64,000 bases of DNA from Phaeosaccion multiseriatum (taxonomy: Eukaryota > Ochrophyta, other classes), in contig OZ218965.1 in assembly GCA_965112735.1 (NCBI GenBank), positions 806,001 through 870,000 on the forward strand, read 5' to 3'. The notes beneath the pieces are model-generated. The model saw only the letters and a program-made list of their open reading frames with translations. It made no database searches and was not told the origin of the DNA. The position numbers and the translations under genes were made by a program. Shown in pieces: positions 16,226 through 28,500 of the stretch. The stretch's first letter is position 1. Every line of letters begins with the position of its first letter.

Positions 16226-17134
16226 ATTGTGTGTGTGCGTGTGCGTGTGTGTGTGTGCGTGTGTGTGTGTGCATGTGCATGTGTCTCCGTGTCTCTGGGG
16301 CCCACGAGAGGCCGGTTACACCCCCTCATGGTCGGGGAGGGGAGGTGCAGGACCAGCACCGCGGTTGAGCCGACCTAGGAAGGCGTTCTCTCGCTCCGAG
16401 AGCAAAGCCACACCTGGTGGCTGCAGCTGACGAGGCGGCGAAGCCTGGCCAGCCAGGACGTGGCCCTTGGTGGTGGAGGAGCCAGTGCGACCCGTGCGGG
16501 AGACAACGTGCTCGGCGAGTGCGTGTAGGAGCGATTGCGCCTGTGAGCCGAGTCGTCCGTGGGTCTCGCTCGATGGCGAAGGTGGTGAGGCGAACACGCT
16601 TTCGGTCGTAGGTGCCGGCATACTAGTGGCTGCCGCTTCTTGCGGGTCTCGCTGTGGGCTGCTGCCGCTCCCGGTCTGGTGTCCGTGTGGAGCACGTTCA
16701 GGGCCGTGCTGCAGAGGTTCTAACTCAGGTTTAGGTCTAGCATATGCGCCGGGTGGCAAAGGTTGGGTCGCGAGCTCCGGAGAGGGCGCGTCGAGGGAGG
16801 GTGGCGTCCATGCGGAAGGTCCTGGCGATGTTGTTTGGGGGGAGGAAGTACTCCGAGCTCTCGTGTGCGACGCGGGAGGCAAAGTTCTGTTTGAACATGT
16901 CCTCGATGGAGGCAGGAGAGCATCCCGGTGTGATAAAGGGTGCTTTGGCTGGGGCACTGGCTGGATGGCGTGGGACGAGTCGGCGCGTGTGTTGCAGCGG
17001 GTGCAGACAAGCGCGTCGGGTCCTCCCGGGCCGTATAGGCAGTTGACGCTGAGGGAGCGTCGGAGGCCCCCCACCATGTCTTGGGCGGCCTGGGAAGAAG
17101 AATCACCTAAGAAACTGAAAGTGTGAAAGTGTGA

Positions 17135-17178
<44 letters not shown>

Positions 17179-17418
17179 GTGTAGGTGTCGCTGTGTCTCC
17201 GGGGCCCTCGAGGGGCCGGTTAATCCCCCTCTAGGGCGGGGAGGGGGAGTGCGGGACCGGCTCCGCGGTTGAGCCGACCCAGGAAGGCGCGCTCCCGCTC
17301 CGAGAGCCACATCTGGTGGCTGCAGCTGACGAGGCGGCGTAGTCTTGTCAGGACGTGGCCCTTGGTGGTGGAGGAGCCCGTGCGGCCAGTGCGGGTGACC
17401 ACGTGCTCGGCGAGTGGC
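16226..17418 (-). pseudogene. unrecognised coding fragments, tandemly duplicated
   Basis: Two blocks, about 16290-16516 and 17190-17418, are close copies. Each lies just downstream of a (GT)n tract. On the minus strand both read EHVV(S/T)RTGRTGSSTTKGHVL and then SERE(R/N)AFLGRLNRGAGPA, so the peptide is conserved better than chance. Between them the minus strand carries more protein-like stretches, such as SIEDMFKQNFASRVAHESSE and VCTRCNTRADSSHAI, but in different frames with stops. I recognise no family. A decayed gene or transposon-derived ORF is plausible. No intact reading frame covers the region. Confidence 0.4.
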
Positions 17419-17776
17419 TGCGTGCAGGAGAACTTTATTGACTTGTGCGTGCAGGATCAAAGTGTGTTGGTCCTCCAGATTGTTCACATTTTCTTGCTGA
17501 GAGCGAATTTTCCACGGCACCCACCGAAGGCTTTTTTCGCTCTCTTCCCCCTCCCTTTACCCTGATTGCCTTGCTTTGATCATTATCTCAGGTCAGTGCT
17601 ACTTTGGGTAGGATGGCGGCGACCAGCAGCGGCTAATCGTGTGTATCAAGGGAAATATATGCCTTGTCGTTCTGATTTACGCACTTCTTCTCATCCGTGT
17701 CCTTGTGGGCTGCTTGCTTCCCCCACTGCTCCACCATCTCTTTGAAGACTATCCTGTGCCAGTCGACGTCGAAGCC

Positions 17777-18794
17777 ATGTCAGTCCCATCGAAAGCGGAA
17801 GCGATGTGCGAGGAGAGGCCCGAGATGACACCGGTGGCGGTTCCGGTCTACGAGGCTGAGGACGCGATTGCTGGCACGGCTACCCTATCGAATGCCGAAG
17901 GGATGGTGGGCGTGGCGATGCCCGAGTGACGGTGGCAGTCCCGGTCTACGAGGATGCGATTCCTGTGGCACCCCGACTAACACGAGATATGATTACTGCG
18001 CATCAACAAGCACTGAGACAACAAGCACTGCCACCTGCTGCTCAGCAACAACAAGCACGACCACCTCAACGACGACAAGGCCAAGCTCGCAGGGAAGACA
18101 GTGCATGCGCGGGCTGGAGTGCATGCGCGGGCGTCAGCATTCTGATCTTGAGTTTGTTGATGATTGGGGCAATGGAGGCACCCTACATCACCATCCGGGC
18201 GTCGTCCCCCACTTCGTTTGAAGACTCTTCGAGATACGCGAGTACTAGTACTACTATAAGCTTTTCCCTGGACGAGCTTGAATGCACAGGAAGTGGGCCA
18301 AAGCCGCGTTCAGGATACTGCGCCGGAAAGGCCCTTTTGGGAACCTCCATATGCCTCGGCTTCATCGCCTCTTTCTGTTTGTGGTTTGGCGAGGCTGCTC
18401 ATACCAAGATGCTGAGCTTGATAGGTGAGGCATCGTAGTGCCCAAGCAAAGCCCTCCCAGCCACAGGCCAAGCTTGTCTTTGTTCGCCTCGCTCTCACCT
18501 CCGGATTTGCCTCTTGTTCCCTCCCTCCGCCCCTTCCTCCCTCTCTACTCTGAAGGTTCTGCGACCGGCACTCTCAGCTGGATCTTCCTCCTCCTTACCC
18601 TCATCATCGTCAAGTCGGCAGCCAAGGCTGAGTTTGACGGTGATGCGACGATCGACAAGTCCACTTACTATAGTCCTGGCTACGTAATCAACTTCCAATG
18701 CCTCGGGTTTATGGCTCTTATCCCCTTTATCGTCATTGGCGGCTTTATCAAGTACCACGACGAGAGAGCTCGAGGCAGGACGCACCACCGGTAG
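17777..18794 (+). pseudogene. X2, frameshifted paralogue of X1
   Basis: Same two-exon layout as X1 (17777-18424 and 18556-18794) and high identity, including MSVPSKAEAMCEERPE, the four hydrophobic segments and the splice sites. After ...VGVAMPE near 17926 one base is missing compared with X1, creating a TGA. The rest of exon 1 continues open in the next frame (VTVAVPVYEDAIPVAPRL). A second shift near the end of exon 2 changes the C-terminus (HDERARGRTHHR in place of X1's SSSQDAPPVVRTPVV). So it is either a young pseudogene or contains assembly errors; the downstream frame is well preserved. Confidence 0.7.
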
Positions 18795-20146
18795 TGCGTA
18801 CACCGGTTGTGGCTGGGGCTGCTGTATGAGTCTTGCTTGGACAAGGGCAAGGCGGAGAGGCAGAGACTGAGAGTAACACAGGAGGGAGAGAGACAGAGAG
18901 GGAGAGAATGAGAAAGAGAGACGGAGAGCTGCTCATGGCTGTGTTGAAACTGGCTGGCTGGTGTCAGCATCCGGAGATCGGGCGTGGCTGGCTGCTGCTT
19001 GTGTATGTATACGTGCATATGTTGCAGGACACGGCTGGGGGAGGAGGGCGACGGCGGTTTTGCTTCGGGGGACTGGCTGGCTGGTTCAGACTTTGGGCCG
19101 CTCTCGTCCCCCTCGCTCTGCCCTTTTAGCTGTGGCCTTTTGTTGCCATGCAACGTGAAGTCTTTTGCACCATCGGCTGTACGCACAGTAGAGCGCAGAG
19201 GAGGGATGTGGGACCCCTTCCAGCCTCCAATACAGCAGAGAGCAGAGAAGGAGGGGTGTGGGAGCCCTTCCATCCTCCCCGGCTGGCTGGTGGCTGGCGG
19301 CCGTGCGTGTGCTGGCTGTGTACTTGATGAAGTTGTCGTCTCTCCGTGGCTAGATGTCGATGATGCGATGGAGAGGTGGACAGATAGGTACAGTGTGCGT
19401 ATGTGCCAGTCAGCAGCCGTACCAGACTGGCAGGACTGAGGCAATACAATGCTGCAGCGGTCAATTGACAGCGTGCAGCAATGGGGAGCTTGCTTGGGGC
19501 TCGTGAGACGCCAGGCAGTGGCCGGCCGTGGCGAATGGCAAACAGAGAGCAAGCACTGGAGCAGCCAGGAGAGGGAAGGAAGGGCGACACTCGAGAGTGA
19601 ACTCCCATTCCCATTCCCTTCAGTCCCCGAGGGGGGAAGATGAGCGTGGCATGATCTGCTGCAACTTAACTTGCATGCAAGTGCAGGCCATGTCATCACA
19701 GTGTGGTCGCTGACAGAACATGACTTTCACAATGTACGATACTCTCACCCATACGTATACCTGTGTGAAGGGTCATTTCGTCGGAACCCTGTCGTTCACA
19801 GTTGGCTTGGTTCTTCCAACAAGCACTTCACGTGTTTGCTCCACTGCTTCGTTTGCGCGTTCCCTTTTCGCAGCCACAGCGCCTAGCTGGGGCCGACCAG
19901 GCCGGGGGAGCAGCCGACAGTGCATCGTCTCGCACGAACACTGACCAAGGCTGCACAGTTCTCGCAAGAGAGATGTAGGTGAGTAGCACCTGTATATTAC
20001 ATGCCCCTTTGGATGATGGCACTGGCACTGGGGAAATCAGAGATGGTTGCCTATGGTATCATCCCCATCTATCCCCATAAGAGGGGGATGGCAGCGGACG
20101 GGGGGAAGAGATGGTGGCCTACAAGGTAATAATAGTATTATACAGC

Positions 20147-22117
20147 CTACGAACACAACTTCTGGATGGTCGCATCCACATCACCGTTACACTCCCTCAG
20201 GTGCTTGTCAACCTGATCAGCCGCAAAGCCCATATCCACCAATCGGGCTACTTTAGAGTCAAAATCCGACCCGCCCACGCCGCTGCCTGCTGCCGATTGG
20301 GAGGCGCCTGCATACCCCGCTGGCCCCCAAGGACCGCCGGTTGATGCGCCTATGTAATAATATGTAAGAAGAGAGACAGGAGAGGCGGTTTCAGTTGAGT
20401 TACGTTGAGTTCAGATTACCAATGAACCGATAACTCGATCGAAAGTATCGATGAGCAATGGAGGCGGGCGGGTGGGTACTGGGAGGGCATTGGTTCGTTA
20501 TAGGGGAGCAAGGAGGGGTGTCAGGACAGGGGTGTGAGGACAGGGGGTGTCAGGACAGAGGGTGTGAGGACAGTGGTGTCAGGACAGGGGTGTCAGGACA
20601 GGGGTGTCAGGACATGGGGTGTCAGGACAGAGGTGTCAGGACAGGGGTGTAGAACAGGGGGTGTCAGGACAGAGGTGTCAGGACAGAGGGTGTCAGGACA
20701 GAGAGTGTCAGCACAGGGGTGTCAGGACAGGGGTGTCAGGACAGGGGTACCAGGACAGGGGTGTCAGGACAGGGATGTCAGGACATGGGTGTCAGGACAG
20801 GGTGTCAGGACAGGGGTGTCCGGACAGAGAGTGTCAGGACAGGGGTGTCAGGACAGGGGTGTCAGGACAGGGTTGTCAGGACAGGGGGTGTCAGGACAGG
20901 GGTGTCAGGACAGGGGTGTCAGGACAGGGGTGTCAGGACAGAGGTGTCAGGACAGGGGTGTCAGGACAGGGGTGGGAGGACAGGGTTGTCAGGACAGGGG
21001 GTGTCAGGACAGGGGGTGTCAGGACAGGGGTGTCAGGACAGGGGTGTCAGGACAGGGGCGTCAGGACAGGGGTGTCAGGACAGAGAGTGTCAGGACAGCG
21101 GTGTCAGGACAGAGGTGTCAGGACAGGGGTGTCAGGACAGGGGTGGGAGGACAGGGTTGTCAGGACAGGGGGTGTCAGGACAGGGTTGTCAGGACAGGGG
21201 GTGTCAGGACAGGGGTGTCAGGACAGGGGGTGTCAGGACAGGGGTGTCAGGACAGGGGTGTCAGGACAGGGGTGTCAGGACAGGGGCGTCAGGACAGGGG
21301 TGTCACGACAGGGTTGTCAGGACAGGGGTGTAGGGCAGGGGGTGTCAGGACAGAGAGTGTCAGGACAGAGGTATCACGACATACGGGCTAGGGGGCGGGT
21401 TAGACGTGATAAGAATGAGAGCGCGTGAGTGAGTGACTTAGTGAGTGAGTGAGTGATTGAGTGAGTGATTGAGTGAGTGATTGGAGTGAGTGAGTGAGTG
21501 AGTGAGTGAGTGAGTGAGTGACTGAGTGAGTGATTGAGTGAGTGATTGAGTGAGTGATTGGAGTGAGTGAGTGAGTGAGTGAGTGAGTGAGTGAGTGAGT
21601 GACTTGAGTGAGTGAGTGAGTGAGTGATCTGAGTGAGTGAGTGAGTGAGTGAGTGAGTGTGCACAGAGAGCAGAATAGGAAGGATGGACTCTTATCCCTC
21701 ACCGGCAGAAGGCTGTGCTGGCGGCGGCTGCTGATGTGGCGGCGGTTGCTGATGTGGCGGCTGCTGCTGCTGCTGCCCTGCCCAGCCCTGGCCGCCATAC
21801 CCTGGCTGCGGCTGCGGCTGCGGTTGTGCGTGCGCTTGAGTCCCGGGGGGAGCGTTGTGGGCAGGTCCAGTGCTGTAACTGTAATTCTGGGCTGCGGGGT
21901 ACGCGGACGGAGCAGGGTAGGGGGCCGCCTGCTGTGCTGCTGCATATCCCCCACCATGCCCGCCATACCCCCCTCCCGCAGGCGGTACCTGCACAGCCGG
22001 GGGTGGGCCGCCGCCGCCGTACGCCTGCCCCCCCCCTGGGTACTGCCCTCCTGGGTACTGCCCACCTGGGTACTGCCCCCCTGGGTACTGCCCCCCTGCC
22101 TGCTGCGGCGCCACTGG

Positions 22118-22155
<38 letters not shown>

Positions 22156-24499
22156 CCCCCGGTGGTCCAGTGAAGGGGTTGGCTGCCGAGTACGGGCTGG
22201 CTGCTGCGAACGGGTTGGCTGCGGATACAGCTGCGGGTGCCGATGATGGTGCTGATGATGGTGCTGCTGATGGTGCTGCTGATGACGCTCCTGATGAACC
22301 ATCCCCTTGCAACCCTTGCTGGGCGAGGCGCCTGGCCAGCTCGGCGTCTCCTGCCTGCTGCTCGAGCTGCCCTTGTCGATATGTGAACTGCATCTCGTAG
22401 TCGCGACGCTGTCAGTGTTGACATCACCAAATGTCGTGTCACGTTTCGTAATGTCACGTAATCGTATCGTGAGGATGGGAGGGACGGCGGACGCACCCAG
22501 GGGAGGCAGGGGCGAGGGCTGGGTTCAGATTCTAGATTCTAGTGCCGTTTCAGTTTCAGAAAGTCTTAGATCTTGATCAATCAACATAAATGAGCATCGA
22601 TGTCGAGGGGAAGGAGGAGCGAGGAGGGCCGTAACAATATCTCCAGCCCCGCCTGCCTGCCTGCCTGCCTGCCTGCTGGTGGTATTGCATTCCCACAATT
22701 GACACGCACGCACGCACGCACGCGCGCACGCACGCACCTGCACTCCCTGCGAGTAGGCGAGGTCCTCCGCCGCCTGCTTGAGCTGTGGGAGGCGAGAATT
22801 CAAGTCACTGTAGAACTTGGTGCCATCGCTGGAAGAGGGGAGGGAGAGGGAGGAGGGAGAGGAAAGGGAGGGAGAGAGGGAAGAGGAAGGGGGGGTGAGA
22901 GATAGGAAGAGAGAAAAGAGAGAAGGGGGAGAGAGAGAGGGAGAGAGCGAGAGAGAGAGAGAGACAGAGAGACAGAGACAGACAGAGACAGACAGAGAGA
23001 AAGAGAGAGAGGGAGAGAGCGAGAGAGAGAGGGAGAGAGCGAGAGAGAGAGATGAGACAAAACGAAGACAAGGAGACAAGCAAGGACGAACACCGTTGAT
23101 TTGTGGGGGCATGTATAATGCATAATTGGGGGGGGGGGCTTAGGGAATCTTACGTACCTGAGGTGTGCGTGTAGCTCGTGGAAGGTGGTGACCCCCGTGT
23201 GAAGGGCCATGAGGAAGCGGTCCCGAGCAAGAGCCGCCGGATCAAGGGCCTTGGCCTTACAGTTACAGTGACAGTTACATTACAGTGACAGCGACGTGTG
23301 GGGGAATTGAATTAGAGAGGTTCGGTGGGCAGAGGGGAGGGGAGGGGGGGAGGGAGGGAGGGAGAGGATTAGAATGCCCGCGACTCTTTCAGGGCCCAGG
23401 GATAAGGTAACAACAAGATCAGCAACTCTCCCCTATGCCAGCAACTAAGTCCTTAGTATGAGCATGGCAGCAACTCCCTCCTCAGTATGTCAGCAACTCC
23501 CTCAGTATGTCAGCAACTCCCTGCTCGGCCCTGCACTGATCCCTCCCCCTTTTGATGACTCTTTTGTGTTTTCTCTCTCTCCCTTCCCTTCTCCTACTTT
23601 CCCCCTAGTTTCTTTCGTCTCTCCTCCTCCATACAAGTATCTCCCTCCCTCCCTCCGTCCCTGCCCCCCTCCCTCAGTCACTCCCCTCCCTCCTCCCCCC
23701 CCTACACACAGAGCACCCACCTTTGTGAAACGGTCGTTCTCCTCCATGAGACTCGTCATCATCGCTGGCTGCCTCGATAGATTGTCCTCGATGCGCGCCT
23801 CCGTGCTCTGCAATTGCCCCATGGCCGCCTCCACCACCTTCTTCTCCCCTCCCTCCCCCTCCCCCTTCTCCTCCTCCCCTCCGCCTCCCACTCCAGCCAT
23901 GAGCTGTCCAGGGAGGTCGTCGCCCACCTGTTGGACCTGTGCTTCCAACCCCTTCACAAGCCCCTCCCTGTCCATAATGAGGGAGGCAACGTCCATCAGC
24001 TGCGAAGACAGCGCTAACGTATCTGCTACCACCGCCTCTCCTCCTTCTCCTCCTCCTCCTCCTCCCCCCCCTCCGCCTTCCCCGGTGCTTTGCGGCACCC
24101 TGGCCTCTAACTCCGACTTGCCGAGTCCAATCAGCTCCAATCCTTCCTTCGCGTCCCTCATCTGCCCCATCACCTTGGCATCCGAGCCCCTCGCTGTCTG
24201 CCACAGACCTCGATAGTGTGACAAGTCCTTCCGAAGGTCCGCCGAAATGTCTTTGGTGCTCCGAATCTCCGCCCCACCATCCTCTGCCATCCCCTGAAAC
24301 CGAAGCCTCCACTGCTCGTCCTTGCGCTCCTCCTCCTGCAGGGAGTGCTCCACGTGTTCGAGCGTCCTTCGGGCGTCCTCCGCCCACTGTTCCAGCTCCG
24401 CTACCTATTGATTTTGTTGACATAGTGCGGTGTGATTTGTTGACATATGTGGTGAGGGGGGACGGCAGTGGGTGGGGTGTGGTGGGGGAATCGCCATCC

Positions 24500-24545
<46 letters not shown>

Positions 24546-24645
24546 TATCAATATCATCATCATCGTCGTCATCGCATCATCACCATCATCATTATCATCA
24601 TCATCATCTTCATCATCATTATCGTCATCCATCACCATCATTATC

Positions 24646-24677
<32 letters not shown>

Positions 24678-25478
24678 CATCATTATCATCATCATCACCA
24701 CCATCATCGCTCCAGTCACTGCTCTCCAGCATCTCTCCCGTTCTTTGTCTCAAGCCCTCCATCTGCCTCGCAAACCACAAACACACCCCCAACCACACCC
24801 ACACCCACCCATCCACCCACCTACCCACACCCACCCATCCACCCACCTACCCACACCCACCCATCCACCCACCTACCCACACCCACCCATCCACCCACCT
24901 ACCCACCCACCCACCCACCCACCTACCCACACCCACCCATCCACCCACCTACCCACACCCACCCATCCACCCACGTGTACACACCCACACGCACACGCTC
25001 ACGCACACACACACACGCACAAACGCACAAACACACTCCCACAAACACACACACGCACACGCACAAACACGCACACCCACCCACCCACACACCACACACA
25101 CACACACACACACGCACACACCTACATACCCACATACCCACACACGCTCACACACACAAACCAACCCACCCACCCACAAATACACATCCAGCCAGCCAGC
25201 CAGCCACCCACCCACCTACCCACCCACACACTCACCCACCCACCCACATACACACACATACCCACACACGTTCACACACGCACACCCCCTACACCCCCTA
25301 CACCCTTACCTTGCTATGTATGGCCTGCACCCCCCCGTAGCGTCCCTGTATATCTGCCACCTTGTCCCACACCCCCGGGGGGATACCTGAGCCGCCCCCC
25401 TGGAGGGACTCGTGAGACTCCAGAGCACTGAGCAATCCGACGGCGGCGAGCTCTCCTCGGGCCTGAGAGAGAGAGAGG

Positions 25479-25533
<55 letters not shown>

Positions 25534-28500
25534 GATAAGAGACCGAGGCGGACGGGGTGATGGAGACAGAGACGGAGAGAGAGAGAGAGAGATGGAGAGG
25601 GGAGGGAACGAGCGGCAGGAGGTGAGTGCACAGCAGGAGGGTGGGGGATGACGAGTGGGTGCATAACAAAGGCCCTTGAGAAGCGACATCGGAAGGGCCC
25701 AACAACTGACGAACTGTGTGAGTACATACCACCACCGACACCCACCACCATACTACGCCAGGGCTCGAGGGGCCTGAGCACATTCGAGCAACGGCTGTCC
25801 CCAGGCCCCGAGCCACCCACCCGCCGAGCCCCTCAATAACCCACCCACCCACCCACCCACGCACCCACGCACGCACGCACGCACGCACGCTCCCACCCAC
25901 CTGCGCGGTGGAGGCCTTGGCGCCCTCCTTGAGTCTTGTGAGGAGGGCCCCCGACCTCGAGCTGAAGTCATCCACTGCCTCCTTCATGCGGCGCGGCAGC
26001 AGCCCCTCGAACAGCGCCACTGCTGCTGCTGTATCACCAACTGCTGAGCTTCCACTGCCACTGCTACTCCCATCGGGCAAGGGCGAGCCGGGCAGGTAGG
26101 GGAGGGGCTTGACCATGGCAGCCTTTCCGACGGCGGGCAGGCTGTTGGAGGCAGGCACCACCTCAATGTAGATGGTTTCATTGTCCTTGAGCAGCGTTGC
26201 TCTCTCCTTGCTGATCTTTCCCTGCAGCGCCTCTGTTGCCACGGTGAGTCTGATGGGGCACAATGCAAACAGAGGGGCAGGACAAGGGCAGCAGAGGAGT
26301 TGTGAGCAACGGATGTGACTGGAAGAGTCGTTTTATCGTGACTATATATATACTATATATACATACAATGTATGTAAATAAATAACTGGTGAGAACGGGG
26401 CCCTGGCTGGAGGGAATGGGGGCCACGGGAGACCACGACTTTACAGGCCGTGGGACATGAGTAGTTGGTGAGTTGGTGATACAATTGGGCATGGGGCATT
26501 AAGACAAGAGGGTATCATCGCACCCCCCTCTCTCTCTTCTCTGTGGGCAGAGGCCTCATCTCAACACCCGGGCCAATCGGCCCAGGCCTAAGCAGCTTGT
26601 TGTCATTGACGTACTGAACTAACTCACCTTGTCGGGACGGACTTGTGCGATGCCCTTTGTAACGCCTCATGTGCTGCGGCAGCGGCTCTGTGGTACCTGT
26701 GACGCAGCGGGTGAATGAGGGAGTGAGTGAGTGAGTGAGGTGAGTCAGTTAGTGCGTGAGTGAGTGAGTGAGTGAGTGAGTGAGTGGGTAAGTGCTTGAG
26801 TGCTTGAGTGAGGGAGTGAGTGAGTGAGTGAGTGAGTGAGTGAGTGAGTGAGTGGGTAAGTGCTTGAGTGCTTGAGTGAGGGAGTGAGTGAGTGAGTGAG
26901 TGAGTGAGTGAGTGAGTGGGTGAGCGAGTGAGTGGGGGGTGAGTGCGTAAGTGAGTGAGTGAGTGAGTGAGTGAGTGAGTGAGCGAGTGAGCGAGTCAGT
27001 CAGTCAGTGAGTGAGTGAATGAGTGAGTGAATGAGTGAGTGAGTGAGTGATGAGTGAGTGAGTGATGAGTGAATGAGTGGGTGAGTGGGTGAGTGAGTGC
27101 GTAAGTGAGGGAGTGAGTGAGTCAGTGAGTGAGTGAGTGCTTGAGTGAGTGAGTGAGCGAGTCAGTCAGTGAGTGAGTGAGTGAATGAGTGAGTGAGTGA
27201 TGAGTGAGTGAGTGAGTGGGTAAGTGCTTGAGTGCTTGAGTGAGGGAGTGAGTGAGTGAGTGAGTGAGTGAGTGAGTGAGTGAGTGAGTGAGTGGGTAAG
27301 TGCTTGAGTGCTTGAGTGAGGGAGTGAGTGAGTGAGTGAGTGAGTGAGTGGGTGAGCGAGTGAGTGGGGGGTGAGTGCGTAAGTGAGTGAGTGAGTGAGT
27401 GAGTGAGTGAGTGAGTGAGTGAGCGAGTGAGCGAGTCAGTCAGTCAGTGAGTGAGTGAATGAGTGAGTGAATGAGTGAGTGAGTGAGTGATGAGTGAGTG
27501 AGTGATGAGTGAATGAGTGGGTGAGTGGGTGAGTGAGTGCGTAAGTGAGGGAGTGAGTGAGTCAGTGAGTGAGTGAGTGCTTGAGTGAGTGAGTGAGCGA
27601 GTCAGTCAGTGAGTGAGTGAGTGAATGAGTGAGTGAGTGATGAGTGAGTGAGTGATGAGTGAATGAATGAGTGAGTGAGTGAGTGAGTGAGTGAGTGAGT
27701 GATGAGTGAATGAGTGAGTGAGTGAGTGATGAGTGAATGAGTGAGTGAGTGAGTGAGTGAGTGAGTGAGTGAGTGAGTGAGTGAGTGGGTGAGTGAGTGA
27801 GTGAGTGAGTGAGTGCTTGAGTGAGTGAGTGAGCGAGTGAGCGAGTCAGTCAGTCAGTCAGTCAGTGAGTGAGTGAGTGAGTGAGTGGGCGTGGTGCTGC
27901 TGTGGCTCTGTGCTGATGGTACCTGGCGATGGCCGCTCCGTAGCCCGAGCCGCTCTCCTCTGCCGCCTCGAACAGAGACTTGGCCTAGCGGAGCAGAGGG
28001 GGGGAGGGGCGGATGGATGGCAGTGGATGGGGAGGAGGATGGCAGTGGATGGAGAGGAGGGCAGAACAGCTGAGACAGGAAGACAGACCAGGAGTAGAGT
28101 GCATCCCTCCAATAGCACACGCCTCAAGTATGTTCCGTGCCATCCGCTACCATCCCTGAGACCGCCATTCCATCCGCTGCCATCCTCCTCCTCCCCATCA
28201 CCGATTCACTGACACACACCAGCATACCTACCTCCCAATACTCGGCGGCCGCCTCGAAGGCCTTGATCTGGAAAGAGCAACACGCCGCCCACGACTTGTC
28301 TACATGGGGTAGCAGATTGGGCCCCGAGAAGAGGTTGTGTGCATGTTGGTAGAACGCGCTGCACTGCTGGGCAAGCTTGGCGACGATCGAGGACTTGAGC
28401 AAGGAAACCGGCCTGTGCAGGGAGGAGGGGAGAGAGGGGGGGGGGGGGAGTGAGAGAGAGCGTGAGAGAGTGAGAGTGAGAGAGAGTGAGAGAGAGAGAG

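Larger units (their letters stand above)
17530..21430. repeat. segmental duplication, right copy (left copy 12640-15440)
   Basis: The 5' flank, gene, intron and 3' flank of X1 recur around X2 up to about 19710, then the two copies part. The shared sequence resumes as the 14-bp minisatellite and its 3' border (20516-21430). The roughly 800 bp between 19710 and 20515, which includes the last ALIX exon, is absent from the left copy. Confidence 0.85.

Noticed and set aside
19720-19944. 75-codon open frame starting MTFTMYDTLTHTYTC
   Set aside because: No homology signal, no splice context and a repeat-rich surrounding; could not be supported as a gene.
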